From contig JAUTXW010000356.1 of assembly GCA_030620095.1 (NCBI GenBank), forward strand, positions 930,001 to 994,000: a stretch of 64,000 nucleotides of DNA, read 5' to 3'. The notes beneath the pieces are model-generated. The model was not told the origin of the DNA and ran no database searches. It saw nothing but the letters and a program-made list of their open reading frames with translations. Positions 14,350-23,461 of this stretch are shown here, piece by piece; positions within the stretch are counted from its first letter, which is position 1; each line of letters opens with the position of its first letter. The DNA is from Kuschelorhynchus macadamiae. Lineage: Eukaryota; Arthropoda; Insecta; Coleoptera; Curculionidae. The position numbers and the translations under genes are program-made.

Positions 14350-15940
14350 GTGTAAATAAGCCGGATCATTTTTGTTATAAAAACGAACTCTTAGCCGAGC
14401 CCTTTAATAAAAAAGGCTTACTCGCTTACCAATTATATTTTGACTGCAAAGTTGGAGACCAGGATAAAAATGGGGCTCTCCATAACTGCTGCAACAAATG
14501 TGCGTCCAACATTCGCGGCTGGCTAAGTGGAAAAAAGCGAAAGATGCCCTTGGCAGGTTATGTGATCTGGTGAGAACCGAAAGACCACGTTACAGACTGT
14601 TACTTTTGTTTGACAACTCCCATCAAAAAAAGGCTTTTCGGAGAAAAAAAGGTCTGCGATACAGTATCCAAATTTACAATCCGCCATACGCCCGTTGCCT
14701 CATGGTGACAAATTACCTGTACCTAATCCACCTCAGGAATATACCATTGATTTTGATGATGATCAAATGGATTTAAACGTAGTGTACCAGAAAATGTCAC
14801 CGGCCCATCAACCTCACAAGACTCCGATTTTGTCTGAACTTCCCAGCAAAAAGCCTGACAAAATATGTCAAACTAAATTAAGTGACGTTATAAGAGATTT
14901 AGAGTTGCCCAAGAAAAAAAGTAGAACTATTGGCCTCTCGATTGAAACAATAATATTTACTTTAAGTGAAAAATTCTTGTGTAAAAAAACCTAACACCAT
15001 TTTTTAACATGGAAAACAATTTGGCAGCCTGTAGAGACATTGGATTAATAGCAGCTTTAAATCTGGACTATGATCCAAAACATCGAGACTTTTCATTGAC
15101 TCCTCAAAAGTAAATCTTAAAGCTGTGTTACTTTATAATGGCAACAACTTGCTTTCAGTCCCAATTGGTCATGCAGTCCACATGAAATAAACGTATAGCA
15201 ATTTGAAATTATTACTGGAGACCATACAGTATGAAAGATATAAATGGCAAATGTGTGGGGATTTAAAAGTTGTAGCGATTTTGCTTGGAATGTAGCTAGG
15301 TTATACCAAATACTGGCAGCTTCCTCTGCGAGTTGGACAGTCGAACAAGATCGGATCACCACAGAAAAAAATTTGGCCACCGAGAGAGTCTTTTGATTCA
15401 GGAAGAAAAATGTAACCAGCCTGCCATTAATTCCCCCTGAAAAGATTTTACTACCGCCACTTCATATAAAATTGGAACTTAAGAAAAACTTTGTGAAGGC
15501 CATGTACAAACAAGGCCGTGCTCAGTTATTTAAAAGAAAAGTTCCTTAGAATCAGTAACGCTAAAATTAAAAGGCAATATTTGTGGGTCCCCAGATTAGG
15601 AAACTTTTCGGAGATGCGCAATTCGATTCCATACTTAAAGCCTAGGAAAAAGACCAAGCGTCTTTAAAATGGTTGCAACAAATTTTGGAAAGATAAAAGC
15701 AGAAAACTATAAAGACCTGATTGCCCAACTTCTTTTGTATTACCAAAACCAGGGTATATATATCGTCGAAAATTAATTTCCTGGGTTCTCATCGGAATTA
15801 CTTTCGGAAAATTGTGGCGCTGTAAGTGACGAGCACAATGAGAGGTCCCACCGGGATATTTCAAACATGGAAAAGAAGGTATAAGGGAAAATGGAACTGT
15901 GAGATGTTAGCCGACTACTGAGGACTATTACAGTGAATTG
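14350..15940 (+). pseudogene. Decayed copy of a multi-copy insect protein gene
   Basis: Several broken frames on the plus strand resemble, in order, an uncharacterised protein found in many copies in insect genomes; this is my recollection and no search was run. Readable blocks are 'CNKCASNIRGWLSGKKRKMP' (14490-14550), 'EPKDHVTDCYFCL', 'AIRPLPHGDKLPVPNPP' (14680-14730), 'KLSDVIRDLELPKKKS' (14875-14930), 'KAVLLYNGNNLLSVPIGHAV' (15118-15180), 'YERYKWQMCGDLKVV' (15225-15275), 'ILLPPLHIKLELKKNFVKAM' (15445-15505) and 'SENCGAVSDEHNERSHRDIS' (15800-15860). Stops and frameshifts lie between the blocks, so the copy is dead. The multi-copy nature suggests a transposon-carried or retroposed gene. Function unknown. 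Confidence 0.65.
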
Positions 15941-16386
15941 GTCCTTGATCATTGATATAAAAACTAGAAATTTTGAATTTTTTTTTAATATATTTTATTT
16001 TTGATTACTTCTGGTTACTTTTTCCTCAATTGAGAAAAACCTGTTCAAACCTAACCTAAGTAGAACTACTTTTAACTTTAACATTGATCAGTCATTGACA
16101 TTAATAGCCGGGTTTACGTCTTTTAAGAAAAATTATAATTTTTGCTTGAAACAAGTTTTTTCTTCGTGGTTCAACTTTTTCAGTCAATGTACATTTAAAT
16201 ATTTTATTGTTATCCAAAACGTTCCTTAAAAATAATAAATAAAACAAATACTAGGTATTTTAAAATTAATAACAACATTATGGTAAACGAGTAATGGTCC
16301 TAGTAAAGTGTGTAAAGTAATATGACATTTAAATATGATGATGCAAATCTCATACCAGAAAAATATTGTTATGTAAGTAAAGTACT
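15941..16386. other. Flank of the nested retroelement insertion
   Basis: AT-rich, no gene seen. The last four bases (16383-16386, TACT) are the left copy of the target duplication made by the errantivirus insertion. Confidence 0.6.
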
Positions 16387-16615
16387 AGTTTTAGGTTTTA
16401 CCTGTACGAATGACTTTTTAAAAAAACTCAAAATTTGAAAAATACGGACTTTAATTAACTGGTACGACAGTTAGTGGCTTAAAAGACGCCTTAACATGTT
16501 TATAGAAAGTATTTATATGTGAATAATTGTATGTCAGCGGTTTCCATCTTCCGTGGGAACATCTCATCGTTACAGTTTTCCATCATAAGGTGCTGTGTTG
16601 GCTGTTCCCATAACT
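16387..16615 (-). repeat. 3' LTR of the errantivirus (229 bp)
   Basis: Identical to 27383-27611 except for three substitutions. It begins AGTTTTAGG and ends CCATAACT on the plus strand. The flanking TACT matches the four bases after the other LTR. Confidence 0.97.
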
Positions 16616-16626
16616 CCTCCGCCCTT
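16616..16626 (-). promoter_or_regulatory. Polypurine tract of the errantivirus
   Basis: Read on the minus strand this is AAGGGCGGAGG, directly abutting the 3' LTR. This is the position and composition expected for the plus-strand DNA primer of reverse transcription. Confidence 0.8.
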
Positions 16627-18374
16627 AGTGTAGAATTCTGGGGTTGGCTACAGAATTCGGGGATACATGGCTGGGGATTTCTTCTAATTTCATTTCTTCA
16701 TTTTCTTCTTTCTTGAAGTTTCTCGTTTTCCTTCTATAAAACTTGATTGCAAAAAATGGTATTAGTAAAATTAAAATAATGTAAATTAGTATTGTCCAGC
16801 CATTAATAGTTTTAAAATGAATTGGAGTGTTTTCGATGGAGTTGATTTCTTGTTTTTCAACTTCTAAAGCACTTTTAATAACACTTATGTCTTTTAGATC
16901 TACATCGTCTAGTTTCAATGGTTTTAAGTCTGTCGCGGATTTATATACCGGGTGTGTAAAATTAATTTTTGGAAGCAAAATATTTTTGTAATTGTTTTTG
17001 GAATTTTTGAAGTTTCGAATAAGTATGTCTTTTATACGCACTTCACAATTATATTTTAGTTCTAATACGTAACTTCCTTGTAAGGGTATATTTTCACTAT
17101 TTTCATCGCATTTTGACTTGGCTACTGTGTATTCGGGACAAAGCACAATCCATTTGTTATTCTCAAGTTCTTGGATTTTGACCTTTTCGATTTTGACAGG
17201 AACCAATCGACAATTGGATAGGTTTTTTGAGAATTTCAGAAGTTGCGTTTCGCATGAGGAATCTTCTGTGGTTTTTATGGGATTTGTATTTTGGCAGATA
17301 AATTCTTCAGGAATGATTTCTTTACATTTTTTATTGAAAAAGATATGGTTTTGCTCATTAATTATTAAATATTGAGAATTCGGTATTATTGTTTTAAAAG
17401 AGTTATTTTGTGGAATCGGTAAAGGATATAGGTGAAAATAATTATAATTATTTTTTTCAACAATTGGAATTTCGATTATAAATATTATTTGATTCTTTTT
17501 GCTGTAACTTTTTATTTCCATTATTTTTTCAAAAAGTAAGATGTTCTCTAATTTTGTTTCGAATGGTAGTTTATTATTTGTTAAGTGTTTAGAGATTAAT
17601 TCTACTTCTCTTAGAAGCTCGTTGGGCTCAATTATAGAGTTATGAAAAATATTTAGTTTGGAAAAAGTTATTGCGATTTGTATTTTTTCTAATATTTCGT
17701 ATATTATTTGAAATTCGGTAATTATTTGGGAAATTATCATTTGGTGTAAAAGTAAAAATAGGTTCCTATATTTTCGACTTCCATGGTATGTAATAATTCT
17801 TCAATTCGGTTTATTCGATTTTTGAGAATTATTTGATTTTTTGTTAAGTTTTGGATATCATTTTGGAAGGTTTGGATTGATTTTTCTAGAAGTGAAATTT
17901 GGTTTTTTTACAAGTGTTTTTATTTTTATTGGATTACTAGATAGAGTTTCTATAGCTTTATCATATTTTTGAGCGTCTTCTTGGTCTAGGTTTCCGGTTA
18001 TTGATTTTATTATTGATCCTAATCCGTCTATAAGACCTCGTTTTTGTCTATTTTTAAATAAAGGATTAATTTGGGTAATTTGACTTATTATTTTATTTTC
18101 GTAAGATAATGCCAAGTTGTAGATATTATAGAAATTATTTTTATAGCTATTAGAAATATTAGTTTCATTTTCAAATGCGTTTTTTATACGTACGTATTGA
18201 GACTGAAGTGCATTAAATTGACTTATTATGTTGGATATATCAAATATTTGAATAAATGACCATATATTTTCTTGGTTTTTGGCATTGCCAAGTTTGTGTG
18301 GGAATAGTCCCGGATTGTCTTTCATGTTCTCGAATACTACGTATCCTGGGTTGCTGAAGGCCCCGGTGAAGAGT
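16625..18374 (-). pseudogene. env: env of the errantivirus, frame broken
   Basis: This encodes an insect retroviral envelope glycoprotein, the membrane fusion protein of errantiviruses. The upstream piece (18325-17858, 155 codons from its first ATG, with the frame open further upstream) has a furin-like RQKR at residues 93-96. A glycine-rich segment beginning GLIDGLG follows, as is typical of the errantivirus fusion region. The downstream piece (17740-16625, 371 codons) has paired cysteines and a single membrane anchor at about residues 315-335 (starting WTILIYIIL). The anchor is followed by a basic RRKTR tail. The frame changes near the T7 run at 17903-17909 and again near the A5 run at 17754-17758 (plus strand), so no single intact protein is encoded here. 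The start is probably upstream of the first ATG and reached by splicing, as in gypsy. Confidence 0.9.
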
Positions 18375-19095
18375 CTGAAACAATACGAGAAGGTTTCTTA
18401 AGTTCCTTTATGTGTATTGTTTCTTTTTTGTTAGGGTTATTACTTTGTGTAATTTCAACGCGGTTCCTTTCTAATATTTTGGTAATTTTATATGGTCCTA
18501 AAAATTTATTACTTTTCTTACTTCTATTTTGGGGGTTTTGTTTAAATACAGTTTGTCCTAAGGTAAAGTCTTTATTTTCGTTACCATCGGAATTATGTTT
18601 TGAAATTATTTTCTGTTTTTGGGCTTCCAAATTATTTTGGACATTTTGGTAAACATGTTTTAATTTATTTTTATGGTTTTCAGCGTAATCTGAGAAAAAC
18701 TCTTTTTGGTTAAATATTTCATTCGCGTTTCGTGAATTTGTATGTCCATGAGTTAGTTCGAATGGCGTATAGTTTGTTGCACTATGTATTGAATTGTTAT
18801 AGGCAATTATTGCATAATCCATTAAATTGTCATTGTCATTTGGATAACTTTCTTTTAGTAACCTTAAATGTTCGATAATTGTTGAGTGAAAGCGTTCTAC
18901 AATGCTATTAGAATCGTGGTGTTGTGGGGTGGTAAAATGAATTTTTATTTTGTGTAGATTTAATATTTCTTTCACTGTGTCATTGTTAAATTCGGTTCCA
19001 TTGTCTATAATTAGTTTTTCAGGTATGCCACAATAGGAAAAGTATTTTATTAAGGCATTAGATATACTAATTGCATTTTTTCCAGGTATTAGTAT
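18337..19095 (-). pseudogene. pol: Integrase, C-terminal part of the errantivirus pol
   Basis: This is the downstream portion of the pol integrase. It holds the second and third catalytic acidic residues (D in 'IIDNGTEF', E in 'SIVERFH') and a basic C-terminal domain with 'NKFLGPYKITKILERNRVEI'. It ends at a stop at 18337, just before env, whose frame overlaps it. Its apparent Met start lies inside the LTR of the inner element and is not genuine: the gene is cut at 19095/22288 by that insertion. The upstream half is at 22288-23461. Confidence 0.93.
18374..18392 (-). promoter_or_regulatory. Candidate splice acceptor for env mRNA
   Basis: On the minus strand a pyrimidine-rich CTTCTCGTATTGTTTCAG ends at 18375, and the env frame is open from there into the env piece. 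Errantivirus env is known to be made from a spliced subgenomic RNA. Assigning that acceptor here is my inference. The donor is not identified. Confidence 0.45.
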
Positions 19096-19330
19096 TGTAA
19101 TATATAGAGAAAACACCCTATATAAAATGTATTGTATCAAATTCAACTTGTTGCAATAATGGGCAACCACGCAATAACCTGTTTTGCTATGTCAGCAGGT
19201 CAACCACCTTCCCGAGCGTATATGGCAATTAGATTGCATTTTAAAAAAGATTGAGAATATACTTTGGGTAATGTTAAGGTGAACATGTAGTTTCATTTTG
19301 CTAGCCTTTGTTTCAACCCTAAGTATTACA
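19096..19330 (+). repeat. 5' LTR of the inner element (235 bp)
   Basis: Matches 22053-22287 with two substitutions. TG...CA ends are present, and GTAT precedes it as target duplication. Confidence 0.96.
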
Positions 19331-19348
19331 TGGCGATCCTGCCACTTG
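19331..19348 (+). promoter_or_regulatory. Primer binding site of the inner element
   Basis: TGGCGATCCTGCCACTTG starts directly after the LTR. TGG pairs with a tRNA CCA end. I cannot name the tRNA with certainty; 412/mdg1 relatives use tRNA-Arg. Confidence 0.7.
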
Positions 19349-19373
19349 ACGATTTTTTTGTGAAGTTATTAAG

Positions 19374-19634
19374 ATGGGTAATGCCAAGTCCAAAGAAGAG
19401 ATTGTAATTAATCAGGCCTCCAATGGCGATGCAAGGGGTGAAATAGTTGACCAAAATAAGGGATTAAGCTTAGCAGAGATTTTGCTTATAATTTTGGTTG
19501 TGGCAACGGCAATTGTTGCAGTAGTATGGGCCATTAGACATGTTCAAAGGAAACTAAGGCAGACAATTAGAAGAGAAATTTATAAAAATGAGCTGCGAAA
19601 ATCCAAGGATGATTTAAAGATGGAAGAAACTTAA
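19374..19634 (+). CDS. Small predicted myristoylated membrane protein (86 aa)
   Basis: An intact ORF 43 bp after the 5' LTR, with a good start context (A at -3, G at +4). The protein begins MGNAKSKEE, a good N-myristoylation signal: Gly2, Ser6, Lys7. A polar stretch follows, then one strong hydrophobic segment at about residues 35-54 (ILLIILVVATAIVAVVWAI). The tail is long and very basic (RHVQRKLRQTIRREIYKNEL) and ends acidic. It sits where gag would normally begin but does not look like Gag. Small leader ORFs are reported, as I recall, in 412-type elements, and this may be such an accessory protein. Plausible roles are membrane targeting of virus-like particles or cell exit, but function is unknown. 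It is intact in an otherwise gutted copy, though the insertion is young. Confidence 0.7.
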   Translation: MGNAKSKEEIVINQASNGDARGEIVDQNKGLSLAEILLIILVVATAIVAVVWAIRHVQRKLRQTIRREIYKNELRKSKDDLKMEET

Positions 19635-19873
19635 ATTTTTTTTTAGGGCGGTATTTTTCTTGTAGGAAAAAAAAAAAAAGAAGAAAGAAAAAGTAAAGAC
19701 AATTATAAATGGAGTTAGAAAATTTGTTATGTGTTAATGTAACTGAAAATGTAAATAATAATGCAGGCATGTAAGTTTAATTATTATAATATTATGTTAT
19801 TGTTTTATAATTATAATCGCAAAAATATGGACCCAATTAGCAAGTTTAATAAGTGAATTAAATTTTTAATTTC

Positions 19874-20086
19874 ATGGGAGACAAACTTATTGAAATTTTA
19901 CATTCATTTAAATATATTCGAACAAATTTGGTAAAATTAAATAGCGAAAGACGAAAAAGCCCTATTGTCGAATCAAAAGTTAAAGTGGCAAAAACTTTAT
20001 ATTCTCAGTTAGGTAAGGAAATTACTGATTTAAACGTAAAAATAGAAAATTTTATTTACGAATTTCAAATTTTGAAAATAAATTGA
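19874..20086 (+). CDS. 70-aa coiled-coil ORF, probable truncated gag N-terminus
   Basis: An ATG-started ORF with heptad-like, charged helical sequence (residues about 1-58, beginning MGDKLIEILHSFKYIRTN). It lies downstream of the 86-aa ORF, where gag would start in a 412-like element. From 20050 the DNA is the same as the 3' end before the 3' LTR (21991-22052). The last ten or so codons therefore come from the 3' untranslated region. I infer an internal deletion that joined the start of gag to the 3' end. No zinc knuckle or capsid region remains. Confidence 0.5.
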   Translation: MGDKLIEILHSFKYIRTNLVKLNSERRKSPIVESKVKVAKTLYSQLGKEITDLNVKIENFIYEFQILKIN

Positions 20087-20110
20087 AATTCTTTTAATTG
20101 CCCGGGGAGG
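20050..20110 (+). repeat. Duplicated 3' end with polypurine tract (upstream copy)
   Basis: 61 bp here match 21991-22052 (starting 'ttttatttacgaatttc', ending 'tgcccggggagg') with one base substitution and one base of length difference. The purine tract GGGGAGG abuts an LTR start in both places. Confidence 0.9.
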
Positions 20111-20232
20111 TGTAATATATAGAGAAAACACCCTATATAAAATGTATTGTATCAAATTCAACTTGTTGCAATAATGGGCAACCACGCAATAACCTGTTTT
20201 GCTATGTCAGCAGGTCAACCACCTTCCCGAGC
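20111..20232 (+). repeat. Partial LTR (first 122 bp) inside the inner element
   Basis: The sequence equals the first 122 bp of the 235-bp LTR, starting TGTAATATAT and stopping after 'ccttcccgagc'. It then joins pol sequence with no target duplication. It resembles the 5' LTR, not the 3' LTR, at the C/T difference. This is the scar of an abnormal reverse-transcription or recombination event. Confidence 0.92.
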
Positions 20233-21746
20233 AATTAAAAGATATGAATGAAGGTATGATTGCAGTTTTAACCAGAGCACAGAGTAAACGTAGAGACGGA
20301 CAGGAAGACGAGTTAATTAAGAAAAGTACTGAAAATATTTGGCTTGATCACCCGAATATTGTGGAAATTCTTAAGCAACCCACTAACTGTACCGAATTAA
20401 TTATAATACCATCCTTAAAAATTAAAAAATTGTCAAAAGATGTCACTCAACAAGTGGGAGACTTTTATTATATTCCATTACATTTTACCTTATACTTAGA
20501 CCAAAAAGCTTTATCACCATTGGCGCGAGACGAAATGGTGAAAGATTTGGTAGAAATAAGTAAAAAGGCTGAAATTAAAGAATTAGTTATTAATAAAAAT
20601 AATGATAATACAGAGTTTATTAAATTTATTGGTAGTAAAATAAAAAATTATACTAATTGGAGGGGCCCCCGTATAAATGTTGTAAAAGGTATTAAAAAAG
20701 TAATGGACAAAGACGAAAAAAGAGTAATCCGTAATGTTTGTCATTTACTACCAACCAGTGGTCACGCTGGAATAAATAGAATGACAAATAATATTAAAAA
20801 GTATTATTTTTGGCCAGGTCTGGATAGTGATGTTCGAAATTTTGTAAAAAGGTGTGACATGTGTCAAAGACAAAAACATTCGAATCATTATACTAGAGAG
20901 CCAATGGTAATAACTACTACAGCTGAAACAGCTTTTCAAAAAATATATTTAGATATTGTTGGTCCACTTCCGGTAGACGTAAATGGATTTGTTTATATTT
21001 TAACACTTCAGTGTGAGTTAACAAAATATGTAGAGGCCTACCCTCTTAAAAACAAGGATTCCGTATCTGTGGCAAGATCTTTGGTGGATAACTTTATCTT
21101 AAGATATGGTATCCCTCAGGAAATTGCTTCAGATAGGGGTACCGAGTTTATTTCTCACACTATGGCAGAAACATGTAACTTGTTAGGTATAAAACAGATT
21201 CATTCTACGGCGTATCATCACGAGAGTATCGGGAGTTTAGAGGCCTCTCACAAAGTTCTAGGTGCTTATTTGAGAATTCAAACTCAAAACCATGATTCTG
21301 CATGGAGCACATGGCTTCCGTACTGGTGTTTTTCTTATAATACTGCAGTACATACGGAAACCAAATACTCTCCCTTTGAACTAGTTTTTGGAAAAAAATG
21401 CCAATTACCAAATAATTTAAATAATGAAGTTGATCCTATTTATAATTTTGATAACTACCCCATTGAATTAAAATATAGGTTACAAACAGCTCAAAATGAT
21501 GCAAGACATAACTTAATACTTTCTAAATCTAAAAGAAAAGAAAATTTTGATTTAAAAGTAAACCCCATTCAGTATAAAAAGGGCGATAGAGTTTTAATCA
21601 AAAACGAAACTGGTGATAAAATTACCAGCCCTTGCTTCCTGGGGCCATATTTAGTGGTAGAAGATGTTGCACCAAATGTAAAAATAATTAAAGATAAGAA
21701 ACATATTTTAGTCCATAAAAATAGAACTAAGTTGTATAATAGCTAA
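20233..21746 (+). pseudogene. pol: Integrase half of a 412/mdg1-like pol
   Basis: The reading frame is intact from the junction to a stop at 21746. It encodes the RNase H/integrase linker (with a 'VLTRAQSK' block) and a complete integrase. The integrase zinc-binding HHCC is H182, H189, C219 and C222, counted from a non-ATG start at 20199 inside the partial LTR. The catalytic core is D252 ('YLDIVGPLP'), D312 ('ASDRGTEF') and E348 ('SIGSLEASH'). A C-terminal domain carries 'CFLGPYLVVEDV'. Sequence style is closest to Drosophila 412. The first ATG in this segment would be at 20244. Protease, RT and RNase H are missing upstream, so this is a 5'-truncated pol, although integrase itself appears undamaged. 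Confidence 0.9.
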
Positions 21747-22052
21747 TTAAAATTAAGTTATAATAATAAGGGCTCCATATTACTATACTATTGCATGTAT
21801 TTTCTAATAACCTTTTTCTAAAAGACCTATCTATTTTCTTCCTACTTTCACTATATGACGCTATTTTCCTTCTCTTATATCTGAGTTTTTTATTTTTCTT
21901 TTCATATATTTAGATAAATAAGATAATAAAAAAAAAAAAAAAAAAAAATGGTTTAAATAGTGTATTGTAACTTTTGTCTCTAGTAATTGTATTTTATTTA
22001 CGAATTTCAAATTTTGAAAATAAATTGAAATTCTTTGAATTGCCCGGGGAGG
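21747..22052 (+). other. 3' untranslated region and polypurine tract of the inner element
   Basis: Non-coding, with a long A run around 21929-21949. It ends in TGCCCGGGGAGG directly before the 3' LTR; GGGGAGG (22046-22052) is the polypurine tract. No env-like ORF is present. Confidence 0.85.
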
Positions 22053-22287
22053 TGTAATATATAGAGAAAACACCCTATATAAAATGTATTGTATCAAATT
22101 TAACTTGTTGCAATAATGGGCAACCACGCAATAACCTGTTTTGCTATGTCAGCAGGTCAACCACCTTCCCGAGCGTATATGGCAATTAGATTGCATTTTA
22201 AAAAAGATTGAGAATATACTTTGGGTAATGTTAAGGTGAACATGTAGTTTCATTTTGCTACCCTTTGTTTCAACCCTAAGTATTACA
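22053..22287 (+). repeat. 3' LTR of the inner element (235 bp)
   Basis: Pairs with 19096-19330, with two differences. It is followed by GTAT (22288-22291), the right target duplication, where the errantivirus integrase frame resumes. Confidence 0.96.
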
Positions 22288-23461
22288 GTATCGCTTGTGC
22301 GAACTTGGAGAAAGAGTCGACTAGGGTTAAATAGAGTTTTTTGTCGTAAAAGAAAACATCTATATGTACGACTTGAAAGGGTTTCGAGGGCGTTTCTGTG
22401 AGCATTAGTGGTGAATAGGGCTTTTTCCTGGCGTATTTTGCTCTTTGACAAATGTCGCATGAGTTTATGTACTGTGAAATAGTTGTTTTCATGTTTATCC
22501 AGTAATAATTGCGTTTGAGGTATTCTAGGGTTTCCAAGATTCCGCGGTGGTTTACTTTTCCTTCATGATGATTTTTTATTAGAATAAGTTGTTCTTCTTT
22601 GTCAGTTATGGTGTTAACCATTTTGGTACAGCGTATTAATTTTGGTCCTTTCTCGGAAAAATGATTAAGATATATTTCATTAAATTTTATATATAGTTCG
22701 GGTCTATGAAAATATATACAATATGTTTTTTCGGACATTGTATAGTCTCGTAAAAATTGTAAAATTAATTGTTCATTGTTGGTGTTTGGAATTTTTACAG
22801 TAATTATTTTATGATGTTCATAATTTTCTTGTTTTACGTCTAATTTGGGATATACATGCGGAAAAATTAAAATTTGGCTTACTTTATTATTTATGATTTC
22901 GTCTAAAATTCTAATTCCTCTATTAGTTGTTTCGTTGAAAGTAGAGTGTTGTGTTTGTAAATCAGAATTATTTTCATGTTGTTTTTTCGGCGGTTTAACT
23001 TGTATATCAGACAAGATTTGTATTTTTTTTGGACTTTTATTTATTTCTTTACTAGTTGAAGGTTGGTTTTGAATAGGAGGGTTTGATTCTAGGGTACTAA
23101 AACTTTCGGCAATAGTACGCAGATATTCTAGACTTTCGAATTGATCTTGTTCAAAATTGCCAGGATTATTAATCATTGATTGGTTTTCTATGGCATTGAT
23201 TTGGATTCTAGATAGGGCATCGGCATTAGTATTTAATTTGCTTTTTTTGTAAATTATGTCATAATCAAATTCTTCTAGTTTTAGTCGCCATCTTACTAAT
23301 TTACTGTTTGGTTCTCGTAGGTTGATCTGTGTATATGGTAAATTTCCGGCCAAATAAGTATGGTCTGAAATATTTACATGCCCATACGATTGCGAGTAAT
23401 TCTTTTTCGATAGTGCTATATCGAGTTTCGCTTTCGTTAAGGGTTCTTGAGGCGAATGCAA
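22288..23461 (-). pseudogene. pol: End of RNase H to start of integrase, errantivirus pol
   Basis: The minus-strand frame begins out of phase with the RT/RNase H frame. It becomes recognisable at 'NLREPNSKLVRWRLKLEEF' and 'NTNADALSR', the RNase H to integrase connection. A low-complexity linker follows, then the integrase zinc domain (H299, H305, C335, C338 with 'SCDICQRAK'). The first catalytic Asp is in 'VVHIDVF' (about D368). The frame stops in the inner LTR at 22283; the rest of integrase is at 18337-19095. A small out-of-frame deletion around 23324-23330 separates it from the RNase H frame. The first ~45 residues of the ORF are out-of-frame sequence, not integrase. Confidence 0.92.

Larger units (their letters stand above)
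19096..22287 (+). mobile_element. Nested 412/mdg1-like LTR retrotransposon, rearranged and defective
   Basis: A 3192-bp element with 235-bp LTRs (TGTAAT...TATTACA), flanked by a GTAT target duplication (19092-19095 and 22288-22291). It is inserted in the errantivirus integrase gene on the opposite strand. Its integrase resembles Drosophila 412. The order is 5' LTR, primer site, 86-codon ORF, 70-codon ORF, PPT, first 122 bp of an LTR, integrase half of pol, 3' region, PPT, 3' LTR. The rest of gag, protease, RT and RNase H are absent. The LTRs differ at 2 of 235 positions, younger than or equal to the host element, as nesting requires. It would need enzymes in trans to move. Confidence 0.94.

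Noticed and set aside
16064..16066. Telomere-like 'cctaacctaa' near 16050
   Set aside because: Only about two TTAGG-type units, no array; this is chance-level.
18337..19170. Integrase ORF starting at 19170
   Set aside because: The first ~25 residues are antisense translation of the inner element's LTR. The real integrase sequence begins at 19095.
20199..20232. Start of the inner pol ORF inside the partial LTR
   Set aside because: The apparent start codon is TTG and lies in LTR sequence. It is a product of the junction, not a genuine start.
22845..23072. Cys-rich ORF on the plus strand
   Set aside because: Antisense shadow of the errantivirus pol. The same applies to the plus-strand frames at 17118, 18410, 23329, 24280, 25722 and 26336.
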